DNA of 38,315 nucleotides, taken from assembly GCA_015055735.1 (NCBI GenBank), contig SVHP01000009.1, forward strand, positions 1 through 38,315, read 5' to 3'. The notes under the pieces were generated by a model. It did no database searches. It saw nothing but the letters and a program-made list of their open reading frames with translations, and was not told the DNA's origin. The DNA comes from Clostridiales bacterium (GTDB lineage Bacteria; Bacillota; Clostridia; Christensenellales; Borkfalkiaceae). The translations under genes were made by a program, and so were the position numbers. Each line of letters opens with the position of its first letter. The stretch's first letter is position 1. Below, piece after piece: positions 1 to 7,113 of the stretch.

Positions 1-782
1 TCCGATTGTACGGTCACTTCTTTAGCAACGTCCTTTAACGCTTGCTTTCCGTCGCCGACTGCAACGCCGTGCCACTCACCCTTAACTAAAGGTATATCGT
101 TGGTGCTATCCCCAACCGTTATCACTTGGTCTAACGGGATATTATAATGCTTTGCTAAAAATCTAACGGCGTTCCCCTTGTCGAGATTTGGATTTATACC
201 TTCCAATAAATACGGCCCACCACTGTTTACCGAAATGTTTTGCCCCTTGTAAATTTCATTATATTTGGCTTGGAAAAAATCTTCTAACCCTTTATCGCAA
301 ATTCCTAACACCTTAGTGACAGGAAATTGACTTTTTTCAATTTCTTTTTCTAAACTATCCACGTAGTTGCCTTTATGGCTGATATTTCCGTGCATTTTAA
401 CGTAATAAGCAATTCTTTCGTCACGTTGTTCAAAATGCATAACGTCCCCTAAGAACAATACTACGCTATGACCGTCGGCAAGTAGTCTATTAGTAAAATC
501 TATTGCCGTTTTCTTATCAAGCCCGTCGCAAAACAACAACTCGCCTGTTTGCAAGTCTTTCATAATCGAGCCTTGAATACCAACCAACACGCCCGTGTTT
601 TGCATATTTACCGACGATAAAATGTTGGTTAGTGAATCTAGGTTTCTACCAGAACATATAACGAAAGTTCCACCTTTACTAAAATACTCTTTTATTGCCG
701 TTAAAGTTTCTTGGTCTATAGTGTTTTCAGGCGAATGCCCTAGCGTTCCGTCAAAATCGGATATAAATAACTTGTATTTCAT
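1..782 (-). CDS. Cof-type HAD-superfamily phosphatase, C-terminus cut by window edge
   Basis: The reading frame runs from an ATG at 782 off the left edge, giving about 260 residues without a stop. The N-terminus carries the HAD nucleophile motif DFDGTL, the middle has a C2-type cap region, and near the edge comes motif IV, GDSTND. That layout fits the Cof/YidA-like HAD hydrolases, cytoplasmic Mg-dependent phosphatases acting on small sugar phosphates or cofactor phosphates. The substrate cannot be told from sequence. The start is supported by AAAGGAAAG just upstream. The gene lies about 100 bp downstream of uvrC in the same direction. Only the last few tens of residues appear to be missing. 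Confidence 0.88.
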   Translation of the reverse strand, partial: MKYKLFISDFDGTLGHSPENTIDQETLTAIKEYFSKGGTFVICSGRNLDSLTNILSSVNMQNTGVLVGIQGSIMKDLQTGELLFCDGLDKKTAIDFTNRLLADGHSVVLFLGDVMHFEQRDERIAYYVKMHGNISHKGNYVDSLEKEIEKSQFPVTKVLGICDKGLEDFFQAKYNEIYKGQNISVNSGGPYLLEGINPNLDKGNAVRFLAKHYNIPLDQVITVGDSTNDIPLVKGEWHGVAVGDGKQALKDVAKEVTVQS

Positions 783-864
783 ATTCTTTCCTTTGGTAAT
801 TTCAATTTATCTACTTTTTCTATCAACTGTTAGTTTGTTCGATATTGCACTTTTTACGCAAATA

Positions 865-881
865 AAATGGTTTTACCATTT
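865..881 (-). terminator. Weak hairpin directly after uvrC
   Basis: A 7-bp perfect stem (AAATGGT/ACCATTT, 3-nt loop) lies 1 nt beyond the uvrC stop codon and is followed on the minus strand by an interrupted T run. It contains little GC, so termination would be inefficient and read-through into the HAD gene is plausible. Confidence 0.35.
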
Positions 882-882
882 A

Positions 883-2700
883 TTAGTCTTTAGAATGCAA
901 AGCGTCAAATATAATATCGGCTTGCTTTTCGCCTATGCCTTCCACTTGCCTTAGTTGTTCTTTGGTTGCAAGCGTTATTCCACTCAAGTCCTTAAAGTGT
1001 TCTAAAAGCGCCTTTTTTCTAACCTTGCCGAGCCCTTTTATAGAATCTAGCACTGAAGACAACGCCCTTTTTCCACGAAGTTTTCTATGGTAATTGATAG
1101 CAAAACGGTGGGCTTCGTCACGAATACGAATAAGCATTTTCAAGCAATAATCACGCCTTTCCAAAACGATAGGCTGGCTATTAAAAGGCACAAAAATTTC
1201 TTCTTCTCGCTCGGCTAAAGCAATTAGGTCGATATCGGTAATATTAAACTTATCAAACACTTCTTTAATAGCCGACAACTGACCTTTACCGCCGTCAATG
1301 ATAATCAAATCGGGTTTAGGAAACTTATCACTATCGGTGGCTAGTCTTTCTAGTCGCCTTGTCATCATTTCTTGGTGGCTCTTGTAATCGTCTGCCCCTT
1401 CAACCGTTTTAATCTTAAACCGTCTATAACTGTCAAAATCAGGCTCTCCGTCGTTAAAAACGACCATAGAGCCGACCTTATCCACCCCACTAATGTTGGA
1501 AATGTCATAACATTCCATACGTTTTGGGTAGTTTTTAAGGTTAAGTTTTTCTTGCAAGGCTTTGCACGCCGAAATGGTCATATCGTTTTTGTGCTTAATC
1601 TTATCGACTGCCGTTTCTAAATGTTCGGTGGCGTTGACTTCAGCCATGTCGGCAAGTTGACGCCTTACCCCTTGTTTTACTTGCAAGATATTGACCGATT
1701 TATTAAACTGCTTTTTAAAGTAGTCGGTCAAAATATCGGCGTCGGCAATTTCTATTCCACTGATTATCTCGTCGGGTAGTTCTACCCCGTCCTTATAATA
1801 TTGCAAAATAAACTGATTGAGCGCTTCGCCATCGCTATAAACTGCGCTTTCAAAAGCGAAGTTCTTTCCACCTAGCATTCGACCAGACCTTACGATAAGT
1901 AGGCTTATCGTACTGTAAATGCCGTTGGACTTATATGCGATAACGTCGGCGTTTATAAATTTATTGAGCGAAGTAATTCGTTTTAACTTGATTTTTTCTA
2001 GACTGTTTAGATTATCTCGGTATTTAAGGGCAAGTTCAAACTCTTCCTTTTCGCTAGCGTCTAGCATTTTTTGTTTAAGCAAATTTTCCGTCCAAGAAAT
2101 ATCGCCCGATAAAAAGTCTATGGCTTTATCGACCATTTGCATATAAGTATCCTTATCCACACACCCGTTGCAAGGCGCAATACACTTTTTTATGTGAAAG
2201 TTTAAGCACTCTTTAATAGGCTTATCGGGATTGAGTTTTTTGTCGCAAGGTCTAATCCCAAACGCAAGGTTTATAATTTCTAAAACGTCCCTAACCGACA
2301 CGCCACCCATAAAGGGCCCGAAATATTTTGCGCCGTCCTTCTTGATTTTTCTAGTTATCTTGAAAGTCGGGAAGGGCTCGGATAAAGAAATTTTAAGATA
2401 CGGATAGGTCTTATCGTCTTTAAGTAAAATGTTGTATCTTGGCTTATGCTTTTTGATAAGATTGTTTTCTAAAGACAATGCGTCAATCTCGGTGGGCGCA
2501 ATAATATAGTAAAAGTCGGCAATATTAGAAACCATCGCCATAACCTTGTCGGTTTTAACGGCTGAATGGAAATACTGCCTAACCCTATTTTTAAGGTTTT
2601 TGGCTTTGCCAACGTAAATAATTTGCCCCTTATCGTCAAGCATAACGTAAACGCCTGGACTGTCGGGCAAGTGCTTTAATTTTTCCCTTAATGCGTCCAT
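883..2700 (-). CDS. uvrC: Excinuclease ABC subunit C
   Basis: UvrC makes the two incisions flanking a DNA lesion in nucleotide excision repair, working with UvrA and UvrB in the cytoplasm. The 605-residue product has the family's usual length. The N-terminal GIY-YIG nuclease domain is at about residues 10-90 (SPGVYVM, IYVGKAKNL), the UvrB-binding UVR segment at about 200-235, the RNase H-like C-terminal nuclease with MECYDIS and IIDGGKGQ in the second half, and helix-hairpin-helix repeats occupy the last 60 residues. There is no recognisable Shine-Dalgarno sequence. Instead a TATAAT box ends 6 nt before the ATG, which suggests a leaderless transcript. Confidence 0.97.
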   Translation of the reverse strand: MDALREKLKHLPDSPGVYVMLDDKGQIIYVGKAKNLKNRVRQYFHSAVKTDKVMAMVSNIADFYYIIAPTEIDALSLENNLIKKHKPRYNILLKDDKTYPYLKISLSEPFPTFKITRKIKKDGAKYFGPFMGGVSVRDVLEIINLAFGIRPCDKKLNPDKPIKECLNFHIKKCIAPCNGCVDKDTYMQMVDKAIDFLSGDISWTENLLKQKMLDASEKEEFELALKYRDNLNSLEKIKLKRITSLNKFINADVIAYKSNGIYSTISLLIVRSGRMLGGKNFAFESAVYSDGEALNQFILQYYKDGVELPDEIISGIEIADADILTDYFKKQFNKSVNILQVKQGVRRQLADMAEVNATEHLETAVDKIKHKNDMTISACKALQEKLNLKNYPKRMECYDISNISGVDKVGSMVVFNDGEPDFDSYRRFKIKTVEGADDYKSHQEMMTRRLERLATDSDKFPKPDLIIIDGGKGQLSAIKEVFDKFNITDIDLIALAEREEEIFVPFNSQPIVLERRDYCLKMLIRIRDEAHRFAINYHRKLRGKRALSSVLDSIKGLGKVRKKALLEHFKDLSGITLATKEQLRQVEGIGEKQADIIFDALHSKD

Positions 2701-2706
2701 TATTTT

Positions 2707-2735
2707 ATTATAACCGATTTAAAACAATTTTACAA
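2707..2735 (-). promoter_or_regulatory. Leaderless-type promoter of uvrC
   Basis: Minus-strand -35 TTGTAA (2735-2730), 17-nt spacer and a consensus -10 TATAAT (2712-2707). Only six bases separate the -10 from the uvrC ATG, so transcription would start at or next to the start codon. Confidence 0.65.
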
Positions 2736-2749
2736 GAATTTACACGCAC

Positions 2750-3085
2750 TTAATACCCCAAAAATTCCACACCTTTCAACAAAACGTCGTTTAACGTCTC
2801 GTTGCGTAAGGAATAGAAAATCACCTTGCCTTGCCGTCTAGTTTTTACGGCGTTTAAGTTTTTAAGTAGCCTTAACTGATGCGACACCGTAGTTTGGTTT
2901 AGGTCTAATAAATTTGAAATGTCGCTAACGCACATTTCACTGATTGCCAAAGCCGATATCATTTTTAGCCTTGTGTAGTCTGAAAATATGGAAAAGAAAC
3001 ACACCAAATCATCCAAAATTTCGCCTTGTGGCACGTATTCACCAACTAACGTTTGCAACCTTTTATCAAGTAAAATCTCTTTCAT
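2750..3085 (-). CDS. ArsR/SmtB-family winged-helix regulator
   Basis: A 111-residue winged-helix protein. The recognition helix region reads LLDLNQTTVSHQLRLLK (about residues 62-78), followed by the beta-wing GKVIFYSL, both typical of ArsR repressors. The alpha-3 metal motif ELCVCD of arsenic/cadmium sensors appears here as EMCVSD, with a single Cys, and the C-terminal alpha-5 helix lacks the His/Asp ligands of zinc sensors. Metal sensing is therefore not supported; it may respond to another signal or belong to the metal-independent ArsR group. A strong ribosome binding site (AAGGAGAT) precedes the ATG. No obvious target gene adjoins it: uvrC downstream has its own promoter, and the divergent neighbour is a tiny peptide gene. 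Confidence 0.9.
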   Translation of the reverse strand: MKEILLDKRLQTLVGEYVPQGEILDDLVCFFSIFSDYTRLKMISALAISEMCVSDISNLLDLNQTTVSHQLRLLKNLNAVKTRRQGKVIFYSLRNETLNDVLLKGVEFLGY

Positions 3086-3210
3086 AAATTATCTCCTTAT
3101 ATAACAATAATAACTGTACATATATTTTAACAAACTAATAAAAAAGCATTTTTAAAATATTACTCGCATAAAATAGAAAAATGGCGAAATTTATTGTCAA
3201 GGAGGTAAAT

Positions 3211-3351
3211 ATGAACTCAAACAATCTCGTTTTGATTTCGCTCTTGTTTCTACTCTTAAACAATAACACTATAAGCACAACCCAGTTACTACTACTTCTA
3301 GCCTTATTATCGACCACCAACTGCGGCTGCTTATGTGGAAACACAAATTGA
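3211..3351 (+). CDS. 46-residue Leu/Asn-rich small hydrophobic peptide
   Basis: A short gene with a perfect AAGGAGGT ribosome binding site three bases before the ATG and a strong terminator 25 bp after the TGA stop. The peptide starts MNSNNLVLISLLFLLLNN, continues with a second Leu-rich run, and ends in NCGCLCGNTN. It could form one or two short membrane helices with a Cys-rich tail. I do not recognise the family; small Asn/Leu-rich peptides of this look occur as uncharacterised genes in clostridia. The signals on both sides argue that it is translated. It is divergent from the ArsR gene, with 125 bp between them, so regulation by that protein is possible but unproven. Confidence 0.65.
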   Translation: MNSNNLVLISLLFLLLNNNTISTTQLLLLLALLSTTNCGCLCGNTN

Positions 3352-3376
3352 TAAAATAAAAAATATACTTTAACAT

Positions 3377-3408
3377 AAAAGGCTAGCGAATTTTTTCGCT
3401 AGCCTTTT
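3377..3408. terminator. Strong bidirectional intrinsic terminator
   Basis: A perfect 14-bp stem (AAAAGGCTAGCGAA and its complement) with a TTTT loop and T runs in both directions. It closes the 46-residue peptide gene on the plus strand and the zinc-ribbon operon on the minus strand. Confidence 0.93.
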
Positions 3409-3441
3409 AATTTTACTACCAAGTTAGTTTAGTAAATATTA

Positions 3442-4428
3442 TTACCACTCTTTATCTTTATAAGGCGTATTTTCTACACCATTATCTTGCAATTTTTTAA
3501 CCATTCTGTCAAGTTTGCCTTTCCACATCTTCTTAAACCATTTGGTATCCCCAAACCATTTTACGAGCGTAGGGCTGATTGCATAATACGTACGAATAAA
3601 CGCTCTACCATACCAAGTTGAGCCAAGCGTATTATCACGATATCTTCTCAAAGTCCAAACTTGCGGACAATCGTAAGAACCATATACGCAGGTTGCAACG
3701 TAACAACCACCTGTTTGCATTGCCGGTGGTTCATAATTTGGATTAATCTTTTTTACTCTTTCAATTGCAGTTGCACGGTGTTTTCCCTCTCTATGTACAG
3801 CTAAAGAATCATAACAACAGAGTGCTTTTTCTTTATCATTAGCATAAGTATAATAACAGTCTCCTAATAGTATGGCCATATAAGCAAGAGAGTCAGTTCC
3901 TGACGTCAAGTTCTCTCTTGCTCTTGTTGGATCGGAATATCCTTTTGCTCTATTGATATAATTTGTAAAAAACATATTATATAGTGAGAGTGCTTCAACA
4001 TATACTTCTTCATATATTTCGTTTTTATTGTCTTGATTATTTATTAATTGGAATATTGATTCTATGCTATTGGCAAAATTATATAACTTATTTTCCATTT
4101 GTGCAAGGGTGCAATTTTTTGTGGAAAATAATAAGCGATAAAAGGCAGCCTCCCAACTATTAGGATTTTCTAAAAGAATCATCTCATAATATTTTGTTGC
4201 TGTCTCACTGTCTCCATCCTCACGCGCCCTCCTTGCAAGTTGATAAAATTTTTCTATATTATCGCTGCGATCAACCTTTACTGTTCCTTGCACCTCGACA
4301 GTTCCTTCGATCATCATCTTTTTTGCTTCTTCTACAGAATATTTTGTTCCACAAGTTTGGCAAATAAAATATCCTCCGTCCTTTACGAGTTCTGTGCTTC
4401 CACACATCTCACAAGTTAATTGTTTCAT
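3442..4428 (-). CDS. Zinc-ribbon/TPR-like protein with CFI-box C-terminal domain
   Basis: A 328-residue soluble protein. The N-terminus is a zinc ribbon with Cys pairs C6/C9 and C23/C26 (CEMCG, CQTCG). The middle, about residues 55-225, is helical and TPR-like (LARRAREDGDSETATKYYE). The C-terminal 90 residues match the CFI-box-CTERM domain: CYVATCVYGSYDCPQVW, then LRRYRD and GRAFIRTYYAISP. The function of that domain is not established; in known proteins it sits at the end of diverse surface- or stress-related proteins. Last gene of the SPFH operon, starting 22 bp after the 66-residue gene with its own AAAGGAG site. Confidence 0.85.
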   Translation of the reverse strand: MKQLTCEMCGSTELVKDGGYFICQTCGTKYSVEEAKKMMIEGTVEVQGTVKVDRSDNIEKFYQLARRAREDGDSETATKYYEMILLENPNSWEAAFYRLLFSTKNCTLAQMENKLYNFANSIESIFQLINNQDNKNEIYEEVYVEALSLYNMFFTNYINRAKGYSDPTRARENLTSGTDSLAYMAILLGDCYYTYANDKEKALCCYDSLAVHREGKHRATAIERVKKINPNYEPPAMQTGGCYVATCVYGSYDCPQVWTLRRYRDNTLGSTWYGRAFIRTYYAISPTLVKWFGDTKWFKKMWKGKLDRMVKKLQDNGVENTPYKDKEW

Positions 4429-4450
4429 TTGTTTATTTCTCCTTTTAATT

Positions 4451-4651
4451 TTATTTTAATATTACATCTATTAAATCTTTTCCCAAGATTCTTGCCGTTT
4501 TTACAAAATCAAATCCCAAAATTATATTTAAACATTTTTCTGTATCTTCTTTTTTTCGCCCAAATAAAAACTCACTAGGTCTTATATAAGCTTGTTTCCC
4601 TATATTGTTTGCTGCTTTTTCTATAATATTTTGCTTTAATTTTTCCACCAT
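4451..4651 (-). CDS. 66-residue protein of unknown function
   Basis: A small, mostly helical and basic protein (MVEKLKQNIIEKAANN at the start, IRPSEFLFGRKKED in the middle). I recognise no family. It is supported by an AAAGGAGAG ribosome binding site 9 nt before the ATG and by its place in a tightly packed operon: it starts 5 bp after the HTH gene and ends 22 bp before the zinc-ribbon/CFI-box gene. It has no transmembrane helix and no cysteine cluster. Confidence 0.7.
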   Translation of the reverse strand: MVEKLKQNIIEKAANNIGKQAYIRPSEFLFGRKKEDTEKCLNIILGFDFVKTARILGKDLIDVILK

Positions 4652-4656
4652 TTTAA

Positions 4657-4827
4657 TTACTCTCCTTTTGTTTTTCTAGGGCACTGAGCATCTTTTGGTA
4701 TATGCCAAGGACTATTAGGTTTATCTTGCGTGGCATTTGGAATCAACCCCTCTCTACACCATTTACTGATTGTAGCTTGTGTGTACCCCCATTTTTCGCT
4801 TGCCTCTTTTGTTCCCATATCAGCCAT
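4657..4827 (-). CDS. 56-residue helix-turn-helix (excisionase/MerR-like) protein
   Basis: A short gene between the membrane protein and the 66-residue gene. The protein reads MADMGTKEASEKWGYTQATI, followed by SKWCREGLIP and then WHIPKDAQCPRK. This is the layout of small HTH_17/MerR-like DNA-binding proteins: a helix-turn-helix, a wing (GLIPN) and the IPKDA tail. Such proteins act as transcription factors or as recombination directionality factors. No integrase is present nearby, so a regulator of this operon is the better inference. The start is supported by GAGGTG 6 nt upstream, and the gene begins 9 bp after the stop codon of the membrane protein gene. Confidence 0.82.
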   Translation of the reverse strand: MADMGTKEASEKWGYTQATISKWCREGLIPNATQDKPNSPWHIPKDAQCPRKTKGE

Positions 4828-4836
4828 AAACACACC

Positions 4837-5541
4837 TCACTTTAATAATTTACATTTACTATTTCTTTCTTTGATATTTAGCAATAAGGTTATAGAAATT
4901 TCCACTACTTTTTTGTCGTTATTTTCCATAACTGCTTTTTTGAGTTCTTTTAATCCGTTATCAATTTCTTGCTCTATATCGTCAAGGGCTGGATTTGACA
5001 TTGGGTCGCTATATTTTAATGCTTCGTAAACTTTTTTTATTTCTAATTTTATTTCTTCGGTAGTTGCTCTTGCCATAACGCTTTCAGTTTCTACGATAGC
5101 CAAACGAATAAACGCCGTTTTAGTTTTTACTTGTTTATCAATATCCGAAACAAGATTAGCAACTACCCCTGCATTAACGCAAGCAATTACAAAATATCCT
5201 GCAACTAGTAAACATACGATTGCACCTAGCCAACTAGGTAGCACGGGGAAAATCATAAAGACAATTCCAACGATAACAGAAACAATAATTGCAATATATC
5301 CCGTTTTTAATAGTGGGATATTTAAGAACGCTTTATCAAGGCTATCATCTTTTACAAATTTATAAGCCGTTATTAGTTGAGCTATAAACGATAGGCTAAT
5401 AAGTGCGTAGGCTATCCAAAAAACGCTTTTATCAAATCTAGTTACGCCAAAAACCTCGTTAGGAATTAAAAAGGTGATTGCATTAAATAAAACAAAACCG
5501 ACTAGCCAAATAATGCCAAAATATTTAAAATTCTTGTTCAT
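4837..5541 (-). CDS. Membrane protein with four helices and cytoplasmic helical tail
   Basis: 234 residues. Four hydrophobic segments occupy about residues 7-25, 42-62, 79-98 and 104-125. They are followed by a charged tail of about 105 residues, predicted by eye to be helical and probably cytoplasmic (ATTEEIKLEIKKVYEALKY). I do not recognise a named family. It lies 3 bp downstream of the SPFH/zinc-ribbon gene, with a purine-rich ribosome binding site (GGGAGGGG) overlapping that gene's end, so the two are probably translationally coupled and may form a membrane complex. That complex is inference. Confidence 0.8.
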   Translation of the reverse strand: MNKNFKYFGIIWLVGFVLFNAITFLIPNEVFGVTRFDKSVFWIAYALISLSFIAQLITAYKFVKDDSLDKAFLNIPLLKTGYIAIIVSVIVGIVFMIFPVLPSWLGAIVCLLVAGYFVIACVNAGVVANLVSDIDKQVKTKTAFIRLAIVETESVMARATTEEIKLEIKKVYEALKYSDPMSNPALDDIEQEIDNGLKELKKAVMENNDKKVVEISITLLLNIKERNSKCKLLK

Positions 5542-5544
5542 TTT

Positions 5545-6717
5545 TTACCCCTCCCTTTTCGCACCACATTTTGGACAAAATTTGCTTGGGCGCTCAAATT
5601 GATAACCACAATTTTTACAAATCTTTTGTTCAGTAATTACCTTTGCGCCACACTCATCGCAAAAAACTGCACCCGAAACGAGTTTTGCCCCGCAATTTTC
5701 ACAAAAAGCTGTTACGTTTTCATTTTGACCGTTAATACTTGCAAAAGCGTTATTTACCGTGCCACCGACCATATTGCCGACCGTACCACCAACGCCTGCC
5801 ATTATTCCAAGACCAACGCCCATATTTGTAAATTGACCTGCGCTTTCATTGTTTGCAAAGCCTTCAGCAACGTCAAAGCCACGTTCTTGTTGATAAGTAT
5901 AACCTTCTTGCGCACGTTTTGTCGCCAACGCTTGCGATTCAATAATAGTTTGTTGTGCTCGAGTTTGTTCGTCTATAATACCAACTTGTTGACGAAGTTT
6001 TGCTTCTGCAATATCAGCATACTGTCTAAAATGCAAAGACTTAAATTTTTCATACTGCGTATCGCCGTCGGGCTTTACGATAGTTGTAACGAAAAATTTT
6101 TCAAGCCAAACGCCGTAATCTTCAAAGTCAGGGCGTAACATTTGATTTAACTGCGCTGAAAGTTCTTGCAACTTCTCGTCAATCTCAAAGATATTGATCT
6201 TTTGTGCCTTTATCGTTTGAGCAAGGTAACTTTTTACTTTGGTCATTAAAAACGCTCGAAAATATTGTACGAGTTTTGCTTGCGATAAATCGTTTTCCGT
6301 ACCGACGAGTTTTAATAACAATTTTCTTGAATCATCGGCTTTAAGTATCATTTCGCCACTTGCACCGATAGAAATAGGAAATCCGTAAGTCGGCTCAATA
6401 AACTGTACCTTACTATCCGTTCCCCATTTTATTGCCATTTGCTCTGTTTTATTGATAAAGTAAACTTCACAGTGAAACGGCGTTTTGTCGCCCGTTATTC
6501 GGTTTAAGATTTTGCCGAGTTTTGGGATATTTTGTGTTTCTAACGTATAACGCCCTGCGCCAAATAAGTCTAAGGCTTGACCGTTCATCATAAAAATCGC
6601 TTCTTGTGATTCGTGAACGATAAGTTGTGTCAGCGAATTAAAATCTTCACAAGGGTGTTTCCATATAAATGTGGAATTATCGCCTTCATATTTGATGATA
6701 TCGGCTATTTGCCCCAT
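5545..6717 (-). CDS. SPFH/band-7 domain protein with C-terminal zinc ribbons
   Basis: 390 residues from the ATG at 6717, chosen because GGAGGT lies 6 nt upstream; an in-frame start 57 bases further up has no such site. The N-terminal two thirds is an SPFH domain of the YdjI/virion-core-like type (MGQIADIIKYEGDN, then LFGAGRYTLET), with a charged helical stretch near residues 230-280. A Gly-rich linker (MAGVGGTVGNMVGG) leads to four CxxC pairs at the C-terminus (FCENCG, FCDECG, ICKNCG, FCPKCG), a double zinc ribbon. Proteins of this kind are linked to membrane-stress functions, but the exact role is unknown. First gene of a five-gene operon behind a structured leader. Confidence 0.88.
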   Translation of the reverse strand: MGQIADIIKYEGDNSTFIWKHPCEDFNSLTQLIVHESQEAIFMMNGQALDLFGAGRYTLETQNIPKLGKILNRITGDKTPFHCEVYFINKTEQMAIKWGTDSKVQFIEPTYGFPISIGASGEMILKADDSRKLLLKLVGTENDLSQAKLVQYFRAFLMTKVKSYLAQTIKAQKINIFEIDEKLQELSAQLNQMLRPDFEDYGVWLEKFFVTTIVKPDGDTQYEKFKSLHFRQYADIAEAKLRQQVGIIDEQTRAQQTIIESQALATKRAQEGYTYQQERGFDVAEGFANNESAGQFTNMGVGLGIMAGVGGTVGNMVGGTVNNAFASINGQNENVTAFCENCGAKLVSGAVFCDECGAKVITEQKICKNCGYQFERPSKFCPKCGAKREG

Positions 6718-6728
6718 AAAAACCTCCG

Positions 6729-6764
6729 TAAAAATAAAAAATGCGCCTATCGAAATAGACGCAT
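6729..6764 (-). terminator. Intrinsic terminator inside the SPFH operon leader
   Basis: On the minus strand a 10-bp stem with one mismatch (ATGCGTCTAT/ATAGGCGCAT) and a TTCG tetraloop is followed by a T run (6740-6729). It lies between the operon promoter and the first ribosome binding site, the position of a transcription attenuator. Confidence 0.65.
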
Positions 6765-6788
6765 AAAAACGCAAATCCCGATAGTCGC
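6743..6788 (-). promoter_or_regulatory. Possible antiterminator pairing in the SPFH leader
   Basis: The minus-strand segment GCGACTATCG (6788-6779) can pair at 9 of 10 positions with the 3' arm of the leader terminator (6752-6743), an alternative to terminator formation. It overlaps the outer end of the long leader hairpin by 2 nt. The pairing is seen; the regulatory role is inference. Confidence 0.4.
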
Positions 6789-6939
6789 CAAACTAATTTT
6801 TAAAAAAGGAATAAGCACTAATATCACACTTACTTTTTCAATGGAATTTGCATTTTATCAAATTCAGAAAAAATAGATGTGAAAATTAGAGCATTTAAAA
6901 TAAAAATAGCCCTTATTCCTATTATTAAATTAGTTTGGC
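6787..6939 (-). repeat. Hairpin of about 153 nt in the SPFH operon leader
   Basis: The ends are GCCAAAC and GTTTGGC, and the arms stay complementary inward with small interruptions: CTTATTCC with GGAATAAG, CTAAT with ATTAG, CACA with TGTG, and GAATTTG with CAAATTC around an 8-nt loop. The outer end coincides with the expected transcription start. It is either a leader RNA structure or a palindromic mobile remnant. It holds no ribosome binding site or gene. Confidence 0.75.
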
Positions 6940-6945
6940 ACGATC

Positions 6946-6974
6946 ATTATAACACATTGAAATGGTTTTTTCAA
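6946..6974 (-). promoter_or_regulatory. Promoter of the SPFH operon
   Basis: Minus-strand -35 TTGAAA (6974-6969), 17-nt spacer, -10 TATAAT (6951-6946). The predicted start near 6939 gives a leader of about 220 nt before the first ATG. Confidence 0.72.
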
Positions 6975-7077
6975 CTAAATTAGTAAAAAAAATAAAAACT
7001 TGACTTTTATAAGCCAAGTTCACGCTTTTTTATAAAAAAACATTATGTCAATAATTATTGTTTTTCTTTAATTTTAG

Positions 7078-7107
7078 TTGCAATTTTTTAGGCAAACAAT
7101 ATATAAT
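7078..7107 (+). promoter_or_regulatory. Leaderless-type promoter of the nucleoside hydrolase gene
   Basis: -35 TTGCAA (7078-7083), 18-nt spacer, -10 TATAAT (7102-7107), then six bases and the ATG at 7114. No Shine-Dalgarno sequence is present, so the mRNA should begin at the start codon. Confidence 0.62.
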
Positions 7108-7113
7108 AATTAT

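Noticed and set aside
595-954. A plus-strand open frame across the HAD/uvrC junction
   Set aside because: It is antisense to the HAD gene, with no ribosome binding site and no family resemblance.
2750-3085. Metal-sensing role for the ArsR-family protein
   Set aside because: The alpha-3 motif has only one Cys (EMCVSD), and the alpha-5 His/Asp ligands are absent.
7078-7113. Upstream TTG start for the nucleoside hydrolase
   Set aside because: The TTG is part of the -35 box, and the extra 12 residues are not family-like.
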